Below are positions 29,041 through 38,493 of a stretch of DNA of 54,707 bases, piece by piece. Made by a program: the position numbers and the translations under genes. The notes beneath the pieces are model-generated. The model ran no database searches, was not told the DNA's origin, and saw only the letters and a program-made list of their open reading frames with translations. The stretch is taken from positions 1-54,707 of the forward strand of contig CAJXFT010000003.1 of the NCBI GenBank assembly GCA_913053235.1. Direction: 5' to 3'. The number at the start of each line of letters is the position of its first letter. Position 1 is the stretch's first letter. The stretch comes from an uncultured Alphaproteobacteria bacterium. GTDB lineage: Bacteria; Pseudomonadota; Alphaproteobacteria; UBA828.

Positions 29041-29256
29041 ATGCGCTTTTCGGACAATGGCTATTACATCGAGCGCTACATCAAATGCGACAATTGCGGC
29101 GTCCTCCTCTATGAGGACGGGCTCAAGGGCGAAGTGGCGGGCGAAGCCAAGCTGTTCTGTTCGGACTGGTGCCAGCAATGGGCCTCGGCGCGCGCCGCCG
29201 GCGTCGACGAGCCGCGCATTCCGCTGCCGCGCGAAGGCATCCACAAGGCCGGCTGA
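29041..29256 (+). CDS. Small four-cysteine (zinc-ribbon-like) protein upstream of hyuA3
   Basis: 71 residues from ATG 29041, preceded by CGAGGG; in-frame starts at 28969 and 29023 would only add low-complexity residues. C16-x2-C19 (K-C-D-N-C-G) and C40-x3-C44 (F-C-S-D-W-C) should bind one metal ion, most likely zinc. There is no signal peptide or membrane segment. It lies 28 bp before hyuA3 in the same direction. The HyuAB-like acetone and acetophenone carboxylases contain a small zinc-binding subunit, so this may be the third component of an enzyme complex with HyuA3 and HyuB3. That role is inference; I do not recognise the family itself. Confidence 0.75.
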   Translation: MRFSDNGYYIERYIKCDNCGVLLYEDGLKGEVAGEAKLFCSDWCQQWASARAAGVDEPRIPLPREGIHKAG

Positions 29257-29284
29257 CGCCTGAATATCACGAGAGGTACGCCCC

Positions 29285-31333
29285 GTGGGCAAGGATGTCA
29301 GCATTGACGTCGGCGGCACGTTTACGGATTTCGTCGCCTACGATAGGGATTCGCGCAACCTCACCGTTTGGAAGACTCTATCGACGCCGGACGATCCCGC
29401 CGAGGGCATCGTCGGCGGGCTCGAGCAGGCCGGCCCGGCCGGCGAGATCGAGCATCTCCGTTTCGGCACCACCATCGCCACCAACGCCGTCTTGGAGCGC
29501 AAAGGTGCCGTGGTCGCCTATGTCGCGACCGAGGGCTTCCGCGACGTGCCCTTCATCCAGCGCGGCAAGCGGCAAAGCCATTACGACATCACCTGGATCA
29601 AATCGAAGCCGCTGATGAAGCGCCGCCACGCCTTCGAAGTGGCGGGGCGCATCACTTCGCGCGGCGAGGAATATATTCCGCTCGACGAAGCCGGCGTGCG
29701 CGAGGTGGCGACGCGCATCAGTGAGGACGGGCGCATCCAGGCGGTCGCCGTGTGCCTGCTGTTTTCCTATGTCACGCCGGTGCATGAGCGCCGGGTCAAG
29801 GAAATTTTCGCCGAGATCTGCCCCGACGTGCCGGTTTCCATCTCCTACGACGTGCTGCCCAAATGGAAGGAGCATGAACGCTCCTCGACCACCCTGGCGG
29901 ATGCCTATATCAAGCCGCTGGTGAGCCGCCATCTGGCCAGCCTGAACACGCGCTTCGCCGACCAGGGCGTCAACAAGCGCGTCGCCGTGATCAAATCGAA
30001 CGGCGGCGAGATGTCGCTCGCGGCGGCCGCCAGGGCGCCGATCCAGCTTACCCTCTCCGGCCCCACCGGTGGCGTCGTCGGGGCCAAGCAGATCGCCCGC
30101 CTGGCCGGCGCCGATCACCTCGTCACCCTCGACATGGGCGGCACTTCCACGGATGTCTCGACCGTGGTCAACGGGCGCGAGAGTTTTACCACCAGTTTCG
30201 AGATCGAGTTCGGCGTGCCGATCCAGATTCCGATGATCGATATCCGCACCATGGGCGCCGGCGGCGGCTCGCTGGCCTGGATCGACAAGGGCGGCATGCT
30301 GCGCGTCGGACCCGAAAGCGCCGGCGCCACGCCCGGCCCGGCCTGTTACGGCCAGGGCGGCACCAAGGCGACGGTCACCGACGCCAATCTGGTGCTCGGG
30401 CGCATCAATCCCGAGAATTTCCTCGGCGGCCAAATGGCGCTCGATATGGCGGCGGCGGAAAGCGCGATAGCCAGGGTTGCCGGCGAGATCGACAAGTCGG
30501 CGCAGGAAACCGCGCTCGGCATCGTGCAGATCGCCAACAACAACATGATCGGCGCGCTGCGCTCGGTGCTCACCGAACGCGGCCTCGACCCGCGCGATTT
30601 CACCCTGCTCGCCTTCGGCGGCGCCGGGCCGGTGCATATCTCCGATTTGATGCCGCTCGCCAACATCCCGTCCGGCATCGTGCCCAACCATCCCGGCCAG
30701 TTCTCCGCCTTCGGCTTCACCATGACCGATGCCCGCATCGATGTGGAGCGCACCGCGCCGATGACCTCGAAGGCGTTCCGGCGTGACCATGCCAACGATG
30801 TGATGGCGGATCTGGTGCGCGAATCGACGCAAGGGATCGCCGACCAGGGCTATAGTTCGTCGATCGAAATCTACCGCTCGCTGGAGATGCGCTATTTCGG
30901 CCAGAATCACGAGCTTGAAGTGGCGATCGATTTCGAGCGCTTCGACGATGCCAGCATCGCCTCGATTTGGCGGAGCTTCCACGCCGCCCACAAGGCGCGC
31001 TACAATTTCGATATTCCGGGCGAAACCATCGAGCTGATCAGCATCAAGGTGACGGCGATATCCGTCGCCGAGCGCCTGGCGCTGCCCGAGCTGGCCGAGG
31101 CCGCCGGCGCAGCCGAGCCAATTGCAACGCGCCCGGTGATCTTCGACGACGGCGCCCATGACGCAAAGGTCTATGACCGCGCCAAACTTCTCGGCGGCCA
31201 CCGCCTGCAGGGGCCCGCTTTGATCGAAGAGCCGGCTTCGATCACCGTCGTCCGGCCCGGGCTGAACGCGCGGGTCGATAAATACGGCAATCTGCTGCTC
31301 GGAGAAATCGCCGACGCGCCGGCGTCGCAGTAA
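29285..31333 (+). CDS. hyuA: Hydantoinase/oxoprolinase A-type subunit (HyuA, copy 3)
   Basis: 682 residues starting at GTG 29285 with GAGAGG ahead. ATPase loops are S-I-D-V-G-G-T-F-T-D and T-L-D-M-G-G-T-S-T-D. F-G-T-T-I-A-T-N and G-A-G-G-G-S-L-A-W are the family markers. Copies 1-3 are clearly diverged from one another, so they probably use different substrates rather than being a recent triplication. Its neighbours (acyl-CoA ligase, zinc-ribbon protein, SDRs) point to either cyclic-amide hydrolysis or ATP-dependent ketone carboxylation. It is 17 bp before hyuB3. Confidence 0.92.
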   Translation: MGKDVSIDVGGTFTDFVAYDRDSRNLTVWKTLSTPDDPAEGIVGGLEQAGPAGEIEHLRFGTTIATNAVLERKGAVVAYVATEGFRDVPFIQRGKRQSHYDITWIKSKPLMKRRHAFEVAGRITSRGEEYIPLDEAGVREVATRISEDGRIQAVAVCLLFSYVTPVHERRVKEIFAEICPDVPVSISYDVLPKWKEHERSSTTLADAYIKPLVSRHLASLNTRFADQGVNKRVAVIKSNGGEMSLAAAARAPIQLTLSGPTGGVVGAKQIARLAGADHLVTLDMGGTSTDVSTVVNGRESFTTSFEIEFGVPIQIPMIDIRTMGAGGGSLAWIDKGGMLRVGPESAGATPGPACYGQGGTKATVTDANLVLGRINPENFLGGQMALDMAAAESAIARVAGEIDKSAQETALGIVQIANNNMIGALRSVLTERGLDPRDFTLLAFGGAGPVHISDLMPLANIPSGIVPNHPGQFSAFGFTMTDARIDVERTAPMTSKAFRRDHANDVMADLVRESTQGIADQGYSSSIEIYRSLEMRYFGQNHELEVAIDFERFDDASIASIWRSFHAAHKARYNFDIPGETIELISIKVTAISVAERLALPELAEAAGAAEPIATRPVIFDDGAHDAKVYDRAKLLGGHRLQGPALIEEPASITVVRPGLNARVDKYGNLLLGEIADAPASQ

Positions 31334-31350
31334 AAAGGGAGAGACGCAGC

Positions 31351-33081
31351 ATGGATATGGTGACGATGAACATCATCGATTCCGCCATGGTGGCGATTTG
31401 CCGCGAGATGGGCGTGAACGTCCAGAAAACCGCCTACTCCACCATCTTCAGCGAGGCCGAGGATTTCACCTGCGCGCTGGCCAGCCCGGAGGGCGAAATG
31501 ATCGCGGTGGCCGAGTTCTGCCCGGCCCAGATCGGCGGCGTGCCGCTGTTGGTGCGCTCGATGGTGAAGGAGATACCCGATATCGATCCCGGCGACGTGA
31601 TCATCCACAACGACCCCTATCGGGGCGGCCTGCACACGCCCGAGCACACCATGTTCAAGCCGATCTTCGTGGCCGGCGAAATGATGGGCTTCGCCGTCTC
31701 GATCGGCCATTTCGTCGAGACCGGCGGCATGGTGCCGGGCGGCTTCCCCGGCGAGGCGACGGAGATATTCCACGAGGGCCTGAGGGTGCCGCCGGTCAAG
31801 CTGATCAAGCGCGGCGAGGACGTGGCGGAGGTGTGGAAGCTGCTGCTCGCCAATGTGCGCACGCCGCGCGGCAATTACGGCGATCTCAGGGCCCTGATCA
31901 GCGCCGTCGATATGGGCGAGAAGCGCATGGTCGAGCTGATCGAGAAATACGGCAAGGAGGAATTTCGCCAGACCGTCTCCGATCTGATGGATTATTCCGA
32001 ATCGCGCATGCGCGCCGAGATCGCCGCCTTCGCGGACGGCCGTTATACCTTCGAGGATTGCCTGGAGGATGACGGCATCGAGGCCAAGGAATATTGGATC
32101 CGCGTCGCCGTCAATGTGCAGGGCGACGAGGTGGTGATCGACTATACCGGCTCGTCGCCGCAGGCCAAGGGGCCGATCAACGCCACCCTCGGCGTCGCCT
32201 GGTCGGCCTCCTACAACGCCATGCTGCACCTGACCGACCAGACGATCCCCAAGAATTCCGGCTGCTTCCGCCCGATCCGCGTGATTTCGCCGGCCGGCAC
32301 TGTGATGAATGTCGACTATCCCGGCTCCGAGGTCGGCGGCAATACCGAGACCCATCCCCTCATCGTCGCCTGCATCTTCGGCGCCATGTCGGAATGCGCG
32401 CCGCACCGCGTCATGGCCTCGGAAGGCACCACCCATGGCTGCTTCGTCTTCGGCGGCCATGACGAGGAGAATGACGAGCCCTTCGGCGCCTTCGATTTCA
32501 CCTATGTCGGCTATGGCGGGCGGCAGTTCGCCGACGGCAACGACGCCACCGATTCGATCAACGGCAACTGCGCCAACACGCCGACCGAAGTGTTCGAAAC
32601 GCGCTATCCGTGGATCGTCGAGGAATATGCGCTGCGCCAGGATTCGGGCGGCGCCGGCGAGCATCGCGGCGGCCTCAGCATTTCCAAGACCATGCTGTGC
32701 ACCGGCGACGTGATGATCAGCCAGATGACCAACAAACACATTCGCACCTCGTGGGGCCTGAAGGGCGGCAAGCGCTCGGTTCCCGGCGCGACGCTCTACC
32801 AGACCAAGGGCGCCAACGACTGGCAGACCATCAAGCAGGCCTTCGGCAAGGTCTCCTCAAGCAAATATTCCAACGTGCCGATCGGCCCGGATGAGCGCAT
32901 CTCGGTCAAGGCGCCGGGCGGCGGCGGCTTCGGCGACCCGGCCAAGCGCGATCGCGCGGCGATCGTCGAGGATGTGCTGGAAGGCTATATCAGCCGCGAA
33001 AAAGCCGCCGAGGATTACGGCTTCGAAGAAAGCTGGATCGCGAAGTACGCGCCGGATGAGGCCGCGCAAGCGGCGGAATGA
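31351..33081 (+). CDS. hyuB: Hydantoinase/oxoprolinase B-type subunit (HyuB, copy 3)
   Basis: 576 residues, AAGGGAGAG site before the ATG. Family features: N-I-I-D-S-A-M-V-A-I-C-R-E-M near the N-terminus, a G-D-V-I-I-H-N-D-P-Y-R-G-G segment near residue 80 common to HyuB, and the C-terminal K-A-P-G-G-G-G-F-G-D-P. It is the last gene of the plus-strand cluster; downstream the base composition drops sharply into an AT-rich island. No terminator was found in the 151 bp that follow, although two AATTGTAGT direct repeats occur there (around 33113 and 33139). Confidence 0.9.
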   Translation: MDMVTMNIIDSAMVAICREMGVNVQKTAYSTIFSEAEDFTCALASPEGEMIAVAEFCPAQIGGVPLLVRSMVKEIPDIDPGDVIIHNDPYRGGLHTPEHTMFKPIFVAGEMMGFAVSIGHFVETGGMVPGGFPGEATEIFHEGLRVPPVKLIKRGEDVAEVWKLLLANVRTPRGNYGDLRALISAVDMGEKRMVELIEKYGKEEFRQTVSDLMDYSESRMRAEIAAFADGRYTFEDCLEDDGIEAKEYWIRVAVNVQGDEVVIDYTGSSPQAKGPINATLGVAWSASYNAMLHLTDQTIPKNSGCFRPIRVISPAGTVMNVDYPGSEVGGNTETHPLIVACIFGAMSECAPHRVMASEGTTHGCFVFGGHDEENDEPFGAFDFTYVGYGGRQFADGNDATDSINGNCANTPTEVFETRYPWIVEEYALRQDSGGAGEHRGGLSISKTMLCTGDVMISQMTNKHIRTSWGLKGGKRSVPGATLYQTKGANDWQTIKQAFGKVSSSKYSNVPIGPDERISVKAPGGGGFGDPAKRDRAAIVEDVLEGYISREKAAEDYGFEESWIAKYAPDEAAQAAE

Positions 33082-33232
33082 GGGCGGCTGCTACCCGCAC
33101 CCAGAGACCCAAATTGTAGTGGCTAGAATCGACTGTGGGAATTGTAGTCGTATTTGTCTGACCATTCGCAGCGTGAACGGGAGGGGCTTTCGAGTTCATT
33201 CATTTTATATCCGCATCATGAAATGGAAAGCT

Positions 33233-33874
33233 TTAATCGTCAAAACTCCATATATGAGCCTCTTCTTCAAATTTGTCTGGAACAGCATCTAAATATTCAA
33301 CACGCACATTAATAGTATTGTCCATTATTTTCCTTAAAATAACGTCAATATCAAGCTTGGAAGTGAATTCAATTTTCATATCAACATTACCAGATCTCGG
33401 ATTCAATAAGGGCGGCCCAAGTAACGTTCCTTTGTTTGCCAATTCAAGTTGCGCAGCGGTATTTTCAAGATTTTTTCGCAGCTGTGCCCAGTATGGGTCG
33501 TCCCGTGGTATGAATTTTTTCTTGGAGTGTAGGTTGTCGCCTAGTTTTTCCGCCGTTTTACGCAAACTCTTTGATACAGGAATATAATAAAAACAGATGG
33601 TGAGAATATCTGGATCTGTATCGTAAACTGCCCATCGAATGATCTTTTCGCCGGACTTGAAGGCTTGCTCGAGGCTTTTTTCTAATTTCGCAACATGCCA
33701 GCCTTTCTTTTTTTTCCTGGAAACATGTTTTTGCACCTCAAGATATTCTCTCATCCTTGCTTCAATTCCGCACCGTAATTCTAGCGCAGCGTATATCAAC
33801 GAAGTTTGTTCGTTTTCGCCAAGTCGTTCTCGCGCACGTTTGAGATAGGCTCTAGATGATATTTGATATTCCAT
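33233..33874 (-). CDS. Orphan hypothetical protein in AT-rich island
   Basis: 213 residues from ATG 33874, which has a GGGGGAG site 11 bases upstream; a TTG at 33919 would add 15 residues. I do not recognise the family. The N-terminal half is helical and charged (R-A-Y-L-K-R-A-R-E-R-L, a K-K-K-K-G-W stretch), and the C-terminal half looks like a beta-rich domain (V-D-M-K-I-E-F-T, I-N-V-R-V-E-Y). No signal peptide or membrane segment is seen. Codon use is rich in A/T-ending codons, unlike every neighbouring gene, and the flanking 150-180 bp are equally AT-rich, so horizontal acquisition is likely. It is a solitary gene pointing back toward hyuB3. Confidence 0.7.
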   Translation of the reverse strand: MEYQISSRAYLKRARERLGENEQTSLIYAALELRCGIEARMREYLEVQKHVSRKKKKGWHVAKLEKSLEQAFKSGEKIIRWAVYDTDPDILTICFYYIPVSKSLRKTAEKLGDNLHSKKKFIPRDDPYWAQLRKNLENTAAQLELANKGTLLGPPLLNPRSGNVDMKIEFTSKLDIDVILRKIMDNTINVRVEYLDAVPDKFEEEAHIWSFDD

Positions 33875-34036
33875 GTAATCAAATTCTCCCCCTTCATGGC
33901 GATCAGGTAATTCAAACAAAACCGGTCAGACTCTTTTGATTTTTTTAAAATTCTTCGTCCGTACGCCGTGCTAGACCGCAGAGTGGCATATAATGAAATT
34001 TTGGCACAAGGTTGCGTCAATTCGAATGTCAAATGC

Positions 34037-34065
34037 TTGTCATTTATTTACTTTAAACCTAAAAT
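34037..34065 (+). promoter_or_regulatory. Sigma-70 promoter for the anthraniloyl-CoA gene set
   Basis: TTGTCA (34037-34042), exactly 17 bp, then TAAAAT (34060-34065). Transcription would begin about 30 bp before the monooxygenase ATG. A GGAAAGG ribosome site follows at the expected place. Confidence 0.65.
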
Positions 34066-34101
34066 AAAATCGTCCGGGCGGGGGAAATCTTCGGAAAGGC
34101 C

Positions 34102-36387
34102 ATGGCCATGAAAATTGCCTGTATCGGTGGCGGGGCGGCCGGGCTCTATTTCGCCATTTCGATGAAGCTGCGCGATCCCGGCCATGACATCACCGTCATT
34201 GAGCGCAATCCGCCGGGCAATACGTTCGGCTGGGGCGTGGTGTTCTCCGATGCCACCATTCAGAATTTGCGCGATAATGACGCCAAGACGGCGGAGGAGA
34301 TCCTCGCCAGTTTTGCCCATTGGGACGATATCGACGTCCATTTCAAGGGCACCACGATCACCTCGGGCGGGCACGGGTTTTGCGGTATCGCGCGCAGCCG
34401 CTTGCTGAACATTCTGCAACGGCGCGCCGCCGAACTCGGCGTCGAAGTCATCTTCGAGCACGAGGTAGAGAGCCTCGAACCCTATCTCGGCCATGACCTC
34501 GTGGTCGCCGCCGACGGCATCAACAGTCGCGTGCGCGACACCTACGCAAAAGAGTTTCAGCCCAGCGTCGATATACGCAAGAACCGCTTTATCTGGCTCG
34601 GCACCAAGCATAAATTCGACGCCTTCACCTTCATCTTCATCGAAACCGAACATGGCTGGGTGTGGGCGCACGCCTACCGCTTCGACGAGGATACCTGCAC
34701 TTTTATCGTCGAGATGCCGGAGGCGGTGTGGCAGGCGGCGGGGCTCGGGGAGATGCCGCTTCAGGACGGCATCGAGTGGTGCGAAGGCCTGTTTGCCGAC
34801 TGGCTACAAGGCGACCGCCTTCTCAACGACGCGCCGCATCCGCGCGACGAGGCGTGGCGCAAGTTTCCCGCCATCTCCTGCGCCCATTGGTCGTTCGACA
34901 ATGTGGTGCTGATGGGCGACGCGGCGCACACGGCGCATTATTCGATCGGCTCGGGCACCAAGCTCGCCTTCGAGGACGCCATCAGCCTGGCCGATCTGAT
35001 CACCGAGAAAGGCGACCTCCAGGCCGCCTTCGAAACCTATGAGGATGAGCGCCGCCTCGAAGTGATCAAACTGCAAAGTGCGGCGCGCAACTCGACGCAA
35101 TGGTTCGAGGACGTGCCGCGTTACGCGGAGTTGGAGCCGATCCAGTTCGCCTATTCGCTGCTCACCAGGAGCCAGCGCGTCAGCCACGAAAATCTGCGTC
35201 TGCGCGACAAGCAATGGCTCGAAGGGGTGGAATCCTGGTTCGCCGGGCGCGCCACCGGCAAAGAGCGGCCCGAACCCGTGCCGCCGATGTTCACGCCCTT
35301 CTCTTTGCGCGGCATGGAGCTCGCCAACCGCATCATCGTCTCGCCGATGGCGACCTATAGCGCCCAAGACGGCGAGCCCAATGATTTTCACCTGGTGCAT
35401 CTCGGTGCGCGCGCCCTGGGCGGCGCCGGCCTCGTCTTTACCGAGATGACCTGTGTCAGCGCCGAGGGGCGCATCACGCCGGGCTGCACCGGCATGTATC
35501 GCGACAGCCACGCCGCCGCCTGGAAGCGCATCGTCGATTTCTGCCACGCCGCGGGCGCCGCCAAGGTCTGCCTGCAACTCGGCCATGCCGGCCCCAAGGG
35601 CGCCACCAAACTCGCCTGGGAGGGCATGGACGAGGCGCTCGACGAAGGCGGCTGGGAACTGATCGCGCCTTCGCCCATCGCCTGGTCGCCGGCCAACGCC
35701 ACGCCGCGCGAAATGACCCGCGACGATATGGAAATGGTGAAAGAGCAGTTCCTGGGCGCGCTTGAACGCGGCGCGACCGCGCCCTTCGACATGGTGGAGC
35801 TGCATTTCGGCCATGGCTATCTGCTCTCCGCCTTCATCACGCCGCTCAGCAACCGCCGCGAGGACGAATATGGCGGCTCGCTGGAAAACCGCATGCGCTA
35901 TCCTTTAGAAATTCTCAGCGCCGTCCGCGGCCACTGGGACAAGCCGCTCTCGGTGCGCATCTCGGCCAGCGATTGGGTCGAGGGCGGCATCGAGGGGAGG
36001 GAAGCCGTCGCCATCGCCGCCATGCTGAAACAGGCCGGGGTCGATATCGTCAACGTCTCTGCCGGCCAGACCAGCATCGAAGCCAAGCCCGTCTATGGCC
36101 GCATGTTTCAAACCCCGTTCGCCGAACGCATTCGTCTGGAAGCCGGCATTCCGACCATCGCCGCCGGCAATATCTTCGAGGCCGATCACGTCAACAGCAT
36201 CCTCGCCGCCGGGCGTGCCGACCTCTGCGCCCTGGCCCGGCCCCATCTCGCCAACCCGAATTGGACGCTGCACGCGGCGGCCGAATTGCGCTATGACGGC
36301 GTTCAATGGCCGAACCCCTATTTGACCGGCAAGGAACAGCTCGAACGTTTAACCGAAAGGGCACAACAGATGGCACAACTGATATGA
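34102..36387 (+). CDS. Fused anthraniloyl-CoA (2-aminobenzoyl-CoA) monooxygenase/reductase, or salicylyl-CoA 5-hydroxylase type
   Basis: 761 residues with two enzymes in one chain. Residues 1 to about 390 are a flavoprotein hydroxylase: [12 protein letters not shown] loop, [10 protein letters not shown], and L-M-G-D-A-A-H-T. From about 395 an old-yellow-enzyme reductase follows: [30 protein letters not shown]. This architecture is that of 2-aminobenzoyl-CoA monooxygenase/reductase of Azoarcus evansii, which hydroxylates and then dearomatises anthraniloyl-CoA. The 2-aminobenzoate-type CoA ligase and kynureninase nearby favour anthranilate over salicylate as source. It is the first gene of the operon; the next starts inside its stop. 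Confidence 0.9.
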   Translation: MAMKIACIGGGAAGLYFAISMKLRDPGHDITVIERNPPGNTFGWGVVFSDATIQNLRDNDAKTAEEILASFAHWDDIDVHFKGTTITSGGHGFCGIARSRLLNILQRRAAELGVEVIFEHEVESLEPYLGHDLVVAADGINSRVRDTYAKEFQPSVDIRKNRFIWLGTKHKFDAFTFIFIETEHGWVWAHAYRFDEDTCTFIVEMPEAVWQAAGLGEMPLQDGIEWCEGLFADWLQGDRLLNDAPHPRDEAWRKFPAISCAHWSFDNVVLMGDAAHTAHYSIGSGTKLAFEDAISLADLITEKGDLQAAFETYEDERRLEVIKLQSAARNSTQWFEDVPRYAELEPIQFAYSLLTRSQRVSHENLRLRDKQWLEGVESWFAGRATGKERPEPVPPMFTPFSLRGMELANRIIVSPMATYSAQDGEPNDFHLVHLGARALGGAGLVFTEMTCVSAEGRITPGCTGMYRDSHAAAWKRIVDFCHAAGAAKVCLQLGHAGPKGATKLAWEGMDEALDEGGWELIAPSPIAWSPANATPREMTRDDMEMVKEQFLGALERGATAPFDMVELHFGHGYLLSAFITPLSNRREDEYGGSLENRMRYPLEILSAVRGHWDKPLSVRISASDWVEGGIEGREAVAIAAMLKQAGVDIVNVSAGQTSIEAKPVYGRMFQTPFAERIRLEAGIPTIAAGNIFEADHVNSILAAGRADLCALARPHLANPNWTLHAAAELRYDGVQWPNPYLTGKEQLERLTERAQQMAQLI

Positions 36388-37157
36388 GCAGCGCTATGGA
36401 ACTTAACGGCAAGCACGCCCTGATCACCGGCGGCGGCCACGGCATCGGCGGCGCCAGCGCCGAAGCCCTGGCGGCGAGCGGCGCGAAATTGACGCTCACC
36501 GGGCGCAATATGGAAAAGCTCGAAGCCATGGCGGCGAAGCTGCCGGGCGCACAAGCGCGCCGGCTCGACGTCACCGACGAGGAAGCGGTCAAGCGCGTGT
36601 TCACCGAATCGGCCGCCTCGCTCGGCGCCATCGATATCCTGATCAACAATTCGGGCATCGCCGAGACGGCGCCTTACTTACGCACCTCGTCCGATATGAT
36701 GCGCCGGCTGATGGAAGTGAATTTGATCGGCGCCCATGTCTGCACCCAGCAGGCGCTGCCCGCCATGGTCGACGCGGGCTGGGGCCGCGTCGTCAATATT
36801 TCGAGCCTGGCGGGGATATCGGGCCAGCCCTATATCGCCGCCTACAGCGCCTCCAAACATGCCATGATCGGCCTCACCCGCACCCTGGCGCTGGAGATGG
36901 TCAAGAAAGGCATAACCGTGAACGCCGTCTGCCCCGCCTATGTCGAGACCGGCATGGTCGAGGCCGGCGTCGCCAATATTCAGAAAATCACCGGCATGAG
37001 CGAAGCCGATGCGCGCGGCGAGTTGGCCAAGAAAAATCCGCAGGGCCGCATCATCGCGGCCAGCGAAGTCGCCGTCACGGTGGCCTGGCTGTGCCTTCCG
37101 GGCTCGGAATCGATCACCGGACAATCCATCGCCATGGCCGGCGGAGGGTGGATGTAG
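36384..37157 (+). CDS. Short-chain dehydrogenase (anthraniloyl-CoA cluster)
   Basis: 257 residues from ATG 36384, overlapping the preceding stop (ATGA). It has the SDR motifs [14 protein letters not shown] (serine replaces the usual alanine), N-I-S-S-L and Y-S-A-S-K. The basic T-G-R-N after strand 2 suggests NADP. It probably carries out a redox step on the non-aromatic 2-amino-5-oxocyclohexene-carboxyl-CoA produced by the fused enzyme, during the beta-oxidation-like degradation. Its stop shares one base with the marR start. Confidence 0.88.
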   Translation: MSSAMELNGKHALITGGGHGIGGASAEALAASGAKLTLTGRNMEKLEAMAAKLPGAQARRLDVTDEEAVKRVFTESAASLGAIDILINNSGIAETAPYLRTSSDMMRRLMEVNLIGAHVCTQQALPAMVDAGWGRVVNISSLAGISGQPYIAAYSASKHAMIGLTRTLALEMVKKGITVNAVCPAYVETGMVEAGVANIQKITGMSEADARGELAKKNPQGRIIAASEVAVTVAWLCLPGSESITGQSIAMAGGGWM

Positions 37158-37687
37158 TGGCTCGCGAAGCGAGAAATAGCCGCCTCGCGCAGCGAGGAAT
37201 CACCGGCTCGCGAAGCGAAAAAAAAGAGGCTAGTGGCAAGAGTTCGCTCCACCTCTGGCTCGGGCTGTTGACTTGCTCCGCCATGGTCGAGCGCGAAGTG
37301 CGAGCGCGTCTTCGCCGCGAATTCTCCGCGACTTTGCCGCGCTTCGACATGATGGCGGCGCTCGAGCGCGCGCCGGACGGCCTCTCCATGGGCGAGCTGT
37401 CGCGCCGCCTGATGGTCTCCAACGGCAATGTCACCGGCATCGCCGACCGTTTGGTGCGCGAGGGCCTGGCCAGGCGCTGGTCGCCGCCGGCCGACAGGCG
37501 CTCATCGCGCATTGCCCTCACCGCGCGCGGGCGCGAGGATTTCACCGCCATGGCGAAAGCCCATCGGGGCTGGATCGAGGAAATGATGGCGGGCCTCGAC
37601 GCGGAGGAGCGCGAGGCGCTGATGGCGCTCTTGGCCAAGGTCAAACTGTCGATCGGCGCGGAAGGCGAAGGGAGGGACGCGGCATGA
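37157..37687 (+). CDS. MarR family regulator of the anthraniloyl-CoA cluster
   Basis: 176 residues from GTG 37157. This is the only in-frame start upstream of the conserved [11 protein letters not shown] segment, and GGAGGG lies eight bases ahead. The MarR winged helix is seen in [25 protein letters not shown] and the wing [10 protein letters not shown]. The first 35 residues are encoded by three copies of a small palindromic repeat. It lies inside the operon it likely controls, between the SDR and the enoyl-CoA hydratase homologue, with coupled start and stop codons on both sides, which implies autoregulation. The ligand may be a CoA thioester such as anthraniloyl-CoA. Confidence 0.87.
   Translation: MAREARNSRLAQRGITGSRSEKKEASGKSSLHLWLGLLTCSAMVEREVRARLRREFSATLPRFDMMAALERAPDGLSMGELSRRLMVSNGNVTGIADRLVREGLARRWSPPADRRSSRIALTARGREDFTAMAKAHRGWIEEMMAGLDAEEREALMALLAKVKLSIGAEGEGRDAA
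37161..37219. repeat. Three copies of a 13-bp palindromic repeat, exact 23-bp period
   Basis: CTCGCGAAGCGAG (37161-37173), CTCGCGCAGCGAG (37184-37196) and CTCGCGAAGCGAA (37207-37219) are spaced exactly 23 bp apart. Each can fold into a 5-bp (third copy 4-bp) hairpin with a three-base loop. They begin four bases after the GTG start of the MarR gene, so they are read as its N-terminus in changing frames, because 23 is not a multiple of three. Confidence 0.85.
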
Positions 37688-38493
37688 AGATGGCGGGCTA
37701 TGAAGCGGCGCATTTCCTGTGGTCGGCCGAAGGCGGGGTGGCGACGATTACCCTCAACCGGCCGGAGAAGAAAAACCCGCTGACCTTCGAATCATATGCC
37801 GAGTTGCGCGACACGTTCCGCCGCCTGAACGATGCCGAAGATGTCGATGCCGTCATTGTCACCGGCGCCGGCGGCAATTTTTGTTCCGGCGGCGACGTGC
37901 ACGAGATCATCGGCCCGCTGACAAAGATGAACATGGGCGGGCTGCTCGATTTCACCCGCATGACCGGCGATCTGGTCAAGGCCATGCGCGCCTGCCGCCA
38001 GCCGGTGATCGCCGCCATAGACGGCGTCTGCGCCGGCGCCGGCGCCGCCATCGCCATGGCGGCCGATATGCGCCTCGGCACCGAGGCCAGCAAGACCGCT
38101 TTCCTCTTTACCCGCGTCGGCCTGGCCGGCTGCGACATGGGCGCTTGCGCCATCCTGCCGCGCCTGATCGGCCAGGGGCGCGCCTCGGAACTGCTGTTCA
38201 CGGGCCGCTCCATGTCCGGCGCGGAAGGCGAGCGCTGGGGCTTCTTCAATCGCCTGTGCGCGCCGGAGGAACTGCAAGTCGAGGCCGAAAAACTCGCACG
38301 ACAGCTCGCCGCCGGCCCCAATTTCGCCCACGGCATGACCAAGGCCATGCTCAACCGGGAATGGGATATGGGCCTCGACGCCGCCATCGACGCCGAAGCG
38401 CAGGCCCAGGCCATCTGCATGCAGACGCAGGATTTCCGGCGCGCCTTCGAGGCCTTCGCGGCCAGGTGCAAACCCGTCTTCGAGGGCAATTGA
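37684..38493 (+). CDS. Enoyl-CoA hydratase-family protein (anthraniloyl-CoA cluster)
   Basis: 269 residues from ATG 37684, coupled to the marR stop (ATGA). Crotonase fold: oxyanion segment [12 protein letters not shown], then [16 protein letters not shown]. The position of the first catalytic glutamate in hydratases is alanine here, and the second acidic position is aspartate (L-A-G-C-D-M-G). It is therefore probably not a standard hydratase; ring-opening hydrolysis or a different lyase reaction on the dearomatised anthraniloyl-CoA product is possible. It shares one base with the following ligase gene. Confidence 0.85.
   Translation: MKMAGYEAAHFLWSAEGGVATITLNRPEKKNPLTFESYAELRDTFRRLNDAEDVDAVIVTGAGGNFCSGGDVHEIIGPLTKMNMGGLLDFTRMTGDLVKAMRACRQPVIAAIDGVCAGAGAAIAMAADMRLGTEASKTAFLFTRVGLAGCDMGACAILPRLIGQGRASELLFTGRSMSGAEGERWGFFNRLCAPEELQVEAEKLARQLAAGPNFAHGMTKAMLNREWDMGLDAAIDAEAQAQAICMQTQDFRRAFEAFAARCKPVFEGN

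Noticed and set aside
33082..33232. Possible tRNA or attachment site at the edge of the AT-rich island
   Set aside because: No cloverleaf or T-arm consensus was found, no integrase is present, and the only repeats are 9-bp AATTGTAGT copies.
33796..34032. 78-residue minus-strand frame in the AT-rich island
   Set aside because: It overlaps the orphan gene start in another frame and the upstream AT-rich gap, with no supporting ribosome site.
37161..37219. CRISPR-like array (three repeats, regular spacing)
   Set aside because: Repeats are 13 bp with 10-bp spacers, far below CRISPR sizes, and no cas genes are present.
37719..38492. Upstream extension of the CoA ligase frame (804 codons in total)
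   Set aside because: Ligase similarity starts at ATG 38493; the earlier part is a shadow of the enoyl-CoA hydratase homologue in another frame.
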